NCBI RefSeq assembly: GCF_009870125.1
Contig: NC_046683.1
Span: forward strand, 6,014,001-6,078,000
Length of the DNA: 64,000 nucleotides
Direction: 5' to 3'
From: Drosophila pseudoobscura
Taxonomy: Eukaryota > Arthropoda > Insecta > Diptera > Drosophilidae
The stretch's first letter is position 1. Each line of letters starts with the position of its first letter. A model generated the notes under the pieces. That model had not been told where the DNA came from and did no database searches. It was given only the letters and a program-made list of their open reading frames with translations. The position numbers and the translations under genes were made by a program. This document shows positions 53,800 to 64,000 of this stretch, piece after piece.

Positions 53800-56700
53800 T
53801 CAGTTTCGGTCTCGGGTCGGCAACCGCCTTCGGGTGTGACTTAGCTCTGACCAAGTCACTAAGCCAGTCAACCCCACACTATCTGGCAGCGTGTGCTCTA
53901 CCCTCTACCTTCTCGGACGCCATCCATTCCCTTTCGGGAGAGGACGACCGTGTCCGTGTCCAGGGCAGCATTTTCAGCGCTTTGTAACATCAAGAAATTT
54001 CTACTTCCGCCAGTGGAAGATTTTAATTAAAAGCAGCAGGAAATGTGACCCAAATAATACTTCCGTATAGTGTGAAAAATTGGCCCCGACTTGGCAAATG
54101 CTATTGCCATTGCCATTGCCGTTGCCGTCTCCGTCCGTCTCCGTTTCTGTCTTCCCTTTTTCGCATTTGCTGCCTAATTTGTCCTCGAGACTTCCCCCCT
54201 GGCGTGGCGTGGCGAGACGAGCGTGCGAGGCGTTTAGCTGCCGTCGGGATAGGGCATATAATTTAAGTGATTCTTAAGATGCGGATTGGCCAATCGAGTG
54301 GGAAACGTTTATCAGTGGAGCGTCTGGGAATTTTGGCTTGATGGAAAGCAGGAAGAATAAGAGGAGAGGTGGAGGACTAGAGGGAGGAGGCTACAGATAG
54401 AAAATACCATCAGTACAAAGATAAATTGACCGGAAGTACAAAAGGACTTGTAGGACCCACTTATACTGGCATATCCTTAGGCTTGAGAGTTCCATACCAA
54501 GAAGATCCACTTGCTTAAGAGCCCAAATATTTAAGGATTTGAAAACAAATCCAGATCAAATTGAGGATCCCTTCTCTACAGAACAACAGGCACTGACAGA
54601 TCCTGAAAGATTTTACACCCAAGAAGATCAACTGAGAGAGCTAGTATCTCCTTAAACAAGGTTCCTGAAGATCGGTTGGGTCGATGGGCGGCGTGGACTT
54701 CGAAACATTTCCATGAGGAGCGGTTGGGGGTTAATGAAGTAGTGGACAGTCGATTCAAAAGCCATTTGAGTTACGTAGAAGTTGACTGCCTGGTTATTCT
54801 TGGCATGGACATAAAATCAATAAGGTTACCTTCTCACACGGCATGTCCTTTGACTTCGCTCTGTGTGCTCTTGGCACGCAAGCAGCGTGAAAATGCAATC
54901 AATAGCAAATCGTTGTCAGCAATTAGCGTCCGATACGAGTATAGGCCCAACCCAAGGGCCCAGCCCCAGCCCCAGCCGCCGAGCGCCAGGCGAGCGCAGG
55001 TGGGCCTGTGCCTGTCCTATGCCTGTGGCCCACTTTCGAGCAAGTGGATTCAGCTGCAACACGTGAGTGAGTGATGCAGGCTCTCGCCTGAAGTGTGCCA
55101 AAATGGATTTGCCACTAACGACGACAACGCTGCATCGGACCAGCAGTAGCATGAGCAGCAGCAGCAGCAGCAGGAGCAGGAGCAGCAGCAGAACTCTTGA
55201 GCATATTTGCTCATCATTCTCGCTTTTTACTGCATCCAACCGGCCTTCTATCCTCCCCTACCTGCAGCCATCGCCATCATCCCCGCCTTAAACCTCCAGT
55301 GCTATTCATAGACAGTTCTGCGGCTCTCTCGATTGCCAGCAAAATGGCAAACAAATCGTTGCAAATATTCCCTCAACGTGGCGTATGCGCAATTTTTGCC
55401 TAAACCGAATGGCAGAGAAGGGGGCGGGACGGATGATGGGCAGGGTCGGGTAGGGTCTATATATGTCTCACACAAATATTTGATAGGCCAAAAGGGAGGA
55501 GTGTACACGTGTGTATGTGTGTGTGTGTGGGTGTGTGGATAGAACCATTTGCTGTTGTTGATTCAATTCAGCATTTGCCAAATGAAATTTTCATCTCTCG
55601 GTGACAAACGTCTCGGAGCCAGGCACATTTCCATACCTCCCACCACCGCCACCCCCCCATCACACTTATGGGAATATCAATCAGTCGGGAAATCCAAATC
55701 AATCAGAGATGGGGTTATAATGTTGGCCTATGAGGTTGTACACTTATGCAGGAGGTTATGGGGGGCTACATAAATTCCCTGGTTCCCCAAACTCGACAGC
55801 TGAAACCTATTCCCAGGAGTGTTTAAGTGATCCAAGGGGCCTTACTCGTTTATTTATGCGGATACGGAATGTTCTGCCTCTCAACAGGTCTCCTATATGG
55901 ATCATTAGAAATTGATTGATTTCCGCTGTGGATTTGCTTATTCAACCCTCTAAGAACTTTAAGAACTTCGCTATTGCTTAGCGAAGGAAGACTGCTCAAG
56001 TCAGGAAAACCCAGGGTTCAACTTCTTCAGTTTTCTATAATACTGTCATTTGATCCCCAGAAACCATCCAACAGGCAAAGATGGTCTGTTACGTCTGTTT
56101 TACAATGCGAAAAAAACCGCATTCTGAAATTTAATACATTTCGTGCCTTTTTTAGTCGCTGGTTATCTATTCAAAATCCTAAGGAGCCTCAGGATCGGTT
56201 TAAAATTTCTGTTGAGATAGAATCTGAAGATCAGATGGAGATGGCTTCAATGGCAAGGTAACCTGCCAAAAAACCCTCGAAGGAAAAATCAAATTGGAGT
56301 GATTCTGAGTGGTCCCACTTTATATTCTCGGATCTGCTGATTGCTGTGAAGCATTTTAGATTTTGTAAAATTAATATTTCAAGAAAAGGTTGGCATCTAA
56401 TGATATCTCTTTGGATTCTTTCAAGACTCTGACCAGAGGAAAACATATTCCAAGGAAGAAAACTAGTCACCAGTAAGAGAATGCTCGGATAAGGGTGGGA
56501 TTTCATCCATATAGCACACAGAAGCTCTTAAAATATATCCAGAATCTGATTGTTGAGGTACTGAGCTATGCGAAACGTTCGAGTTAGGTTTTAAACGAGA
56601 GCCGAGTCAGTTTGAGGGTAGGTTCGAAATTTGCGAAGATTGCGAAATTTACTTTACTGCTTTATTTATCGAATCCCTGAGATCCCTTTTCAGTTTTACC

Positions 56701-57580
56701 TTTAAGGGAAATATTGTAGCACTGTCATGGTATCCTATTTTTCAGATTATTTCGACGGTGAACTTTCAAAACTATTCTAGAATTGAAGAATGATTTATCC
56801 AATAAATGCAAGACTGAATCGGTTTAAAGAGATCTCTGATATCAAATCAATTTAAAGGATACTTTAATAGTTATTTACATAAGATCTCCCAGTCACACTT
56901 GAATGGAAGATTTCTATAGCTTAAACTGGAAGATCTTTGAGCGATAGTCGTGAATCTTCGGAAACCTAATCAAAATACCCTAACCAAAGACAGAAACCAA
57001 AGATTCGCGAGCGGTACTCAAAAAGAGTATAGGGGAACATAAGATTTGTGCGGAAAATGGATCTTAACAATATGAACTAAATGTAATTTCATATAACTGC
57101 TCAAATTTGCTGAAGGATACAAATTCGTTGCTTATTCACACGTCATACGCCGAATCAGGGTATGTATTTGTACATAGGTCTACCCGCTCATTATATTCGT
57201 ACATTTTACACTAGGCAAATGAGCATATAAAGGATATACAAAATAATAGTTATCCCATATTGGGGGTAAGCGTCTTCAAAAAGTGTCTAAAGTATAGGGT
57301 ATGTTTCGAAAGCGCTGTGGAAAACGCATACAGGTAGGAAGACCTAGAATGCGTGAGAATACGTGCGCACGCATACAGTCATACAGACGTATACGACCGA
57401 GCGCTTGGCTTTTGAGCGTTCTTTTTCGGCTTTTCAATAACATTTTAAGAGCCTCAAAAGCCAAGCCCAAAAAAATTGATGGGCGTTACTCATGTTACTA
57501 TTATGTTGTATTGCCTTTGCACTAACCCAATTATTATCCACACCAAAAACGCTTCAAGGCCTCCTTACATCTATAGGTAT
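53800..57580. other. Non-coding region, no supportable gene
   Basis: Mostly unique AT-rich sequence. A CAG/AGC run at 55142-55192 produces Ser/Leu ORFs on both strands. The 132-residue plus frame at 54676-55074 has no recognisable features. Confidence 0.6.
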
Positions 57581-58065
57581 TTATATTTATTTTTTAAATT
57601 ATCATAATTTTGCTTGAATTTCAAATACACCATCGATAGATCATCGTCGCGTGCGCAATTTTAGAGATAAATACATATATGCCATAACATAACTTTTGTT
57701 TTGTTTCGATTTGCAAGCAAACGGAAGGCGGGAGGGGGGGAAATGTAAAACATAAAATAATTGTATCTAGAAAATGGGTGAATCAATATTTTATATGCTC
57801 TCTTCATACACATAGATATATATAATATACAACAATTACGATTACAAAAAAACACGACACGACATTACATGTGAGTGTGGAGAACAGAGCGAAGAGCGCC
57901 GTGGAGGGGGGCGGAAGGCGTGTGGTGGACGAGTGATCAAAAAATTTGATTTGTAGAGGTGTTGGGGTTTAGGGGGGCGGGGGCGGGGAAGGCGGGGCAG
58001 GCGACAAGAGATAAATTTCTATAATGTAAGCGTTAAATATATTATTTATATTATATGTATAATCG

Positions 58066-58101
<36 letters not shown>

Positions 58102-58875
58102 GGTTTTTATATATGTATGCCTTGAATGTATTTGTATGTGTGTTTGTGTCTGTGTGCATGTGTGTGAGGGCGGAGGTGTGACGCGTGGGACTTAAAGAAC
58201 TAGAAAACATCATCCATCAGCAGCATTATCAATATCCGTGTTTATATCCGTGTCTGGATAAATTATTGCATAAATTAATAATTTCTTAGGAAAAACACAC
58301 ACAAAAACCCTGTACTCAAAGCATTCTTATATACATATAATACCTAGGCGTATATATATGTACTCAGATATTGTATTTGTTTTTAATTTATATGTTATGT
58401 TGTTAATTTGAATCGGGTTTTGTCTCTCATCTACTTGCCTTGCCACTAGTGAGGCAAAAGTTTTTTCTCGGCTCCTACTTAGTTCCCAGTTGCTTGTTTG
58501 CTTTTTGTTTCATTTCTATAAAGTATTTGTTAGTTAATGGTGTTTTGGTGTTCTATCATATTGTTACAGTAATTATTTGCAATAAAGACGACGGCATTCT
58601 AGGAATTATTTATGCACAAAAGCAATTAGTTATTAGTTCAATGCTCCTCTCCTCCAATGCTTGCTTTAGTTTTCTTCTTTATAATGCTTCTTCTGAATTG
58701 TTTCTCTCTCTCTCTTTCTGTTTCACGCTCTGTTGCGCCTCCATCTCGTTTCTTTCTGTGCCGATTTTCGAAGCCAACTATCTCTGTGGATGGGTGCTGG
58801 AGCTTGCGACTCCATGTGCCAAAATACAATGTGGTTGATTGATTGATTCATTGATTGTCTCTCTGTTTGTTCAGC
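57581..58875 (-). other. Scamp: Probable 3' UTR / downstream flank of Scamp
   Basis: This region follows the Scamp stop codon on the minus strand. It contains a G-run tract (57972-57997) and TATA repeats (58067-58102). A minus-strand AATAAA near plus 57591-57596 could end the transcript. The plus-strand ORFs here are antisense to Scamp and look random. Confidence 0.4.
57972..57997 (+). other. Strong G-quadruplex-capable tract
   Basis: G-runs of 6, 5, 4 and 4 separated by one, one and five bases (GGGGGGCGGGGGCGGGG, then AAGGC and GGGG). On the Scamp transcript it would read as C-runs, so any structure would be in the DNA or an antisense RNA. Confidence 0.6.
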
Positions 58876-59284
58876 CTAGTATCTGCTGTTGTTGAACTGC
58901 GAACTGATCGCCGTATTGACCGCTGATGAGGCCGCCTCCTGGACATGCTGATTGCGCAGAAACTCCGTGGTAAACTCTGCCTGGGCCTTGGCCATGCTGG
59001 CCCCAGTGCTGCGATAGATCGTGTGTATCTTGGTGATCATCAGTATATTGGCCACGGCCACGGCCGTGAAGCAGAATGCAACATTTAGCAGCAATATTCC
59101 CACAATTATACCCGCCGCCTTGCCATCAAACTGAGAGATGGCCGTTATAAAGCCGCAATAGCCCATCTTATCAAAGCCAACGGCCTGCACCACCGAATAT
59201 ATTGTTTGGAAGAAGTAAATGAAGAAGAAGACCATGAAATTGAAGCTCGAATCGTTGCGGAAGGCCTTGTACGCGGGCCGAAAC
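58876..59284 (-). CDS. Scamp: Scamp exon 5
   Basis: It carries the last two membrane segments ([20 protein letters not shown] and [20 protein letters not shown]) and the cytosolic tail, with TAG at 58878-58876. Confidence 0.95.
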
Positions 59285-60845
59285 CTATCAAGGGAGAGAG
59301 AGATACAGATATTTAAAGAGAATTTTACAGAGCATATATCGCACAGCGGCACTTACCAGCAGACATACGAGGCGGGTGTGAATAGAACTGTGTAGAACAG
59401 GGCCAGGAACAGAGTGACAAAATCGCCCGAATGGAACAACAAGATGAGACCCCCAATCACATTGGCCACCAGCGTCATGGTATAGACTGCGCGGGGTAGA
59501 GAGACAGGGAGGGAATGGGTGGAGGGAACCCGAGATTAGTAAACATTTCAGGTAACCGGCAGAAGGCCTGCACTTTTAAAACGAATCAAATCTATAAATA
59601 ATAAAACGTACATACATATATGTACGTTCTATTATAGATGACTAATCCCGGTCGGTCGATCGGCTGGCTTATCAGCAGCTAACGAAAAACGCCATATAAT
59701 ACTCACACATCCAAATGTAGTACAAATGCTTCACCAGTCTCTGAAACTCTGGGGGTATCTCAACTTCAAAGTCCTGGTAGAAGCACGGCTTCACACAGAA
59801 ATTATCCGGCAACGGGGGCCAGTTGTTCAGATGTGGGACATTTCCTTGGAGCTGCTGTTCGCGGCGATCCAACTCGGCAGCCTTGCGGTCCAGCTCTTCC
59901 TGCCGTCGCTACGTCGATGCAAAGACAAAGGGAGAGAAGAATTATCAGCATTATGTTTGCAATTCATTGATAATCGTTGTGCCCGGCCCTAAGCAACGCC
60001 CACATATGGCAGCCCCAGAAATGCAACCGCAAGCGGAGAATGTCTACAGTGCGTACCCCTAGATTATCTGCGGGAAAAATTACTTTACAAGATCCAAGAA
60101 CAATTTCGGGACGGATGAGTTTATCACAAAACAAGACGGTAGATAACGACGGATACGTCTTTATCGGGGGTGTTCTGCAATAAAACATTTCCTCGCATAA
60201 TCCAACAGATAGTGGCCCGTGGCGACCCTCTATGAAGAGCATTCACTGTACATTCCGCATTCGAAACGCGTTCGTAACGCGAAACCGTCTTGTGCCGGTT
60301 TTTTTCTTTTAATGTTGTTGTCTTTTCGTCTCTTGTTTCTACTGATCTAGCACGCACGCACACACAGATCTGTTTGCCACACTGGGGCACGCACGTACCT
60401 GCAGTTCCTCAGAGGTGATTTGTATGCTAGTGCTTGGCGCCGAGGCGCCCAGCGAACTGGTCTGTGGGGGTGGAACGTTCTGTGAGAGCGGCTGAACGAC
60501 GGCCGCCGTGTTGGTGGAGTTGATTTGAAGCTGTGGCTTGGCCTGCTCCTCAAAGGGATTGTAGTCCTCCAATGAAACCAAGGCAGCGCCAGCCTGACGT
60601 CTTGCCTGCTGTATGGCGGGATCCTACGGGTTATAGGACATATAGGAAAATTAAACATATGCGACGGTGTCGTCGTTGCAGCACTCACACACCCACGCGT
60701 GCATGAACTCACTCACTCTGTGACTGTGATTGTGTTTGTGTGGGTGCGTGTGTGTCGGTTGGAATTTTCATTCCGGACTTACCGCAAACGGATTGTCCAG
60801 ATTGGGCTCGCCAAAGGGATTTTCATCAAGACCGGAGCCGGACAT
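58876..60845 (-). CDS. Scamp: Secretory carrier-associated membrane protein, five exons, 342 aa
   Basis: Four-pass membrane protein of the secretory and endocytic pathways that acts in vesicle trafficking. Exons from 5' to 3': 60845-60783, 60623-60399, 59908-59707, 59486-59357 and 59284-58876. All junctions are in phase and total 1029 bp. The start [20 protein letters not shown] carries NPF motifs, which bind EH-domain proteins, with a further NPF in the second exon. Next come a coiled coil ([19 protein letters not shown]), the conserved [15 protein letters not shown] segment between coiled coil and membrane, and four hydrophobic segments with the family phrase [19 protein letters not shown]. 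The C-terminus ends SSQFNNSRY. Length and order match the family. It is divergent from Ahcy, with 508 bp between start codons. No oddities. Confidence 0.96.
59357..59486 (-). CDS. Scamp: Scamp exon 4
   Basis: It carries two membrane segments ([17 protein letters not shown] and [14 protein letters not shown]) and ends at SYVC plus two bases of a Trp codon completed in the next exon. Confidence 0.93.
59707..59908 (-). CDS. Scamp: Scamp exon 3
   Basis: It contains the coiled coil and the [20 protein letters not shown] segment, ending YYIWM plus one base. The acceptor is tcgacgtag and the donor GTGAGT. Confidence 0.93.
60399..60623 (-). CDS. Scamp: Scamp exon 2
   Basis: 75 codons, [20 protein letters not shown], then YNPF and a Pro/Ser/Gln-rich linker to TSEELQ. 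The acceptor is acccgtag and the donor GTACGT. Confidence 0.92.
60783..60845 (-). CDS. Scamp: Scamp exon 1
   Basis: 21 codons from ATG (60845-60843). It has two NPF motifs and ends on a codon boundary at GTAAGT. Confidence 0.93.
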
Positions 60846-61353
60846 GTTCTTAGCTAAAGATGATTAATTGCTTGCTTCAGCTATGACCAACGAAAACGCA
60901 CTCGAATTCTCACTTTTCGCTGTGTATATTTTCGCTGCTGCTCGGTCAAAGCTGTGTCATCAATAACTGCAGGTCTATCGATGGTTGCTATCGATGACTT
61001 CACTTAGCGATGGTAAGCAAACAATTAAGAGATGATGGCAGTATATGGTGTGATATATTCTCAGTTATTTTATATCTCTTTTTCTATTTAGGTACATTTT
61101 AGACAATAAATGCTTATTCCTTTAAATATTTTATTTACTATTCCTAGAATTTACGTTATGTGGATGAATCACATCCGTTCAGGTTCAAATGAACAGGTTC
61201 AGGAACCAATTGCGTCAGCTCCGGCTGAACTTCAACTGATTCCGGCACCGGCGCCCATATTGCTGTTTCATTAACCGCTGCCCGCGACTTCAATTCGGTT
61301 GTGCATTAATCTGTCTGCTCTGCGCCTGTAGAACCAAATCCTTGCCTAAAAAC
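60846..61353. promoter_or_regulatory. Divergent promoter region of Scamp and Ahcy with two DRE-like sites
   Basis: 508 bp between the two start codons. TATCGATG occurs at 60976-60983 and again at 60989-60996. Both are one base from the DRE consensus TATCGATA bound by DREF, a common element of housekeeping promoters in Drosophila. No TATA box is evident. Both transcripts' 5' UTRs must lie here. Confidence 0.65.
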
Positions 61354-63172
<1,819 letters not shown>

Positions 63173-63256
63173 GTAAACCCAGTGAAGGCACAAATAGTTA
63201 TCCAATTCTTTTAAACGTTTTATTCTTTTCTTAAATACTGATCCGCCAAAAGCTCC

Positions 63257-63262
63257 AATAAA
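63257..63262 (+). terminator. Ahcy: Polyadenylation signal of Ahcy
   Basis: AATAAA lies 84 bp after the stop codon and is the first canonical hexamer downstream. Confidence 0.75.
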
Positions 63263-63824
63263 AACCCATCTCACGTACACTCTCCAGCGAGAAATCCACC
63301 CCAACCAAGTAACTGCTTATTCTCTATCCCCTCTCTAGGCACTTTAGTTTTGTTGATCGCCTTGTGCGCCTACGGGTCAATCGCATCTACCAGATGTCTT
63401 CCGCCTAAATTTATTTTCTGTTATCTCTTAGCACGCCTGAGATTCAGTGAGTCAGCTTATTTTTATTTGGAGAAAATCATTTTTGTCAGCATCAGCAGAG
63501 CTGAGAGGAGAGAGGGTATTCAAGATAAGAGGTGGCCTGGTCGATAGATTTGGCTCTCGATTGTTAGCCGGTTTTCGGGCTCGGCTTGTCCCGCTCTGGC
63601 ACGCTCAGATGATCGATCGTACAATCGGACAGCATCTAGTCATCTCTGTCTGGCCGACTGCAAGTGGGGGGTTACAGTTGCAATTGCAGGTGGTAATATG
63701 TGTGCTTTTAGTGCGTTTCGCTTTTCCATTAGATTTACTCGCCGCCCAGCTCTCTCCCAGATCCGACCTGACAGACCTGACTTGTAGCGTGCGAAAGATA
63801 CTTACTTGCATCTATTATATAAAG
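63263..63824 (+). other. Intergenic region downstream of Ahcy and 5' region of the next gene
   Basis: No ORF of interest. GATCGATCG near 63611-63619 and ATTATATAAAG just before the next ATG are visible, the latter TATA-like but too close to the ATG to act as a TATA box for it. Confidence 0.5.
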
Positions 63825-64000
63825 ATGGCCTCACCTGTGCTGAGATGGATGTGGCTGATGCTCGCCCTGGGCCTTTCGCCCATTGCCATGGCCTGGATGG
63901 CACACTTTCGGCCATCCAGCCTCACGCTGCGCATGGAGAAGGGCGATCGGGTGTCGCTCACGCTGGAGAACGTGCCGCCGTCAACGTTGCAAAGCCCCCA
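63825..64000 (+). CDS. Start of a gene with a signal peptide, truncated by the window end
   Basis: The ATG at 63825 opens a frame to the window end (58 codons and two bases). It starts MASPVLRWMWLMLALGLSPI, a signal peptide or signal anchor, followed by polar sequence with beta-strand character (LTLRMEKGDRVSLTLENVPP). In D. melanogaster, as I remember it, the neighbour of Ahcy (CG11654) is CG11655, a predicted bile acid:sodium symporter (SLC10-like). An extracellular N-terminal domain after a signal peptide would fit, but nothing in these 58 residues proves it. A downstream in-frame ATG inside the signal sequence is an alternative start. Confidence 0.7.
   Translation, partial: MASPVLRWMWLMLALGLSPIAMAWMAHFRPSSLTLRMEKGDRVSLTLENVPPSTLQSP

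Noticed and set aside
54676..55074. 132-codon plus-strand ORF
   Set aside because: Random composition ending in a Pro/Gln low-complexity run; no splice or polyadenylation context.
58440..58838. 132-codon plus-strand ORF beside Scamp
   Set aside because: Lies in the antisense of the probable Scamp 3' UTR, with no recognisable features and no neighbouring signals.

Overview
This is eukaryotic DNA from a Drosophila species. The evidence is direct: spliced genes with GT-AG introns, abundant CA/TG, GA/CT and ATAT microsatellites, polyglutamine and polyserine coding tracts, and three genes whose reconstructed proteins match Drosophila families. From memory, Cngl, Scamp and Ahcy are X-linked in D. 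melanogaster, so the window is probably from the X (Muller element A). DINE-1/SGM-like remnants hint at the obscura group, but I cannot fix the species.

Layout. Positions 1-24.7 kb (minus strand) hold the coding part of a cyclic-nucleotide-gated channel-like gene (Cngl). I could join sixteen exons in phase into one 1983-residue reading frame. There is also an alternative first exon (about 15.0 kb) and a probable alternative last exon (19.1-19.5 kb) that would give a short product without a channel. Its introns carry diverged tandem repeats (7.2-7.5 kb and 17.7-18.45 kb), a terminal-inverted-repeat element with a TA target duplication (20.1-20.6 kb) and a DINE-like remnant.

Positions 28.9-37.4 kb hold the most unusual part of the window. 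Two intronless plus-strand genes (1185 and 749 residues) and a broken third copy form a tandem cluster. They belong to a Gln/Pro/His/Lys-rich family that I do not recognise, with 77-codon internal repeats and a conserved C-terminal end. The first gene looks like an in-frame fusion of two ancestral units. The cluster lies either in a long 5' intron of Cngl (antisense to it) or between Cngl and Scamp. A transposon-derived tail follows it.

Positions 37.4-58.8 kb contain no gene I can support. The stretch holds microsatellites, a small pogo/Tc1-like inverted-repeat element (51.25-51.41 kb), several G-quadruplex-capable tracts and some candidate regulatory sequence.

Positions 58.9-64 kb are gene-dense. 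Scamp (minus strand, five exons, 342 residues) and Ahcy (plus strand, three exons, 432 residues) diverge from a roughly 500-bp shared promoter region with two DRE-like sites. A further plus-strand gene with a signal peptide starts at 63825 and runs off the window.

The genes do not form one pathway: Cngl is an ion channel, Scamp a vesicle-trafficking protein, Ahcy a methyl-cycle enzyme. The undescribed biology, if any, is the tandem repeat-protein cluster.
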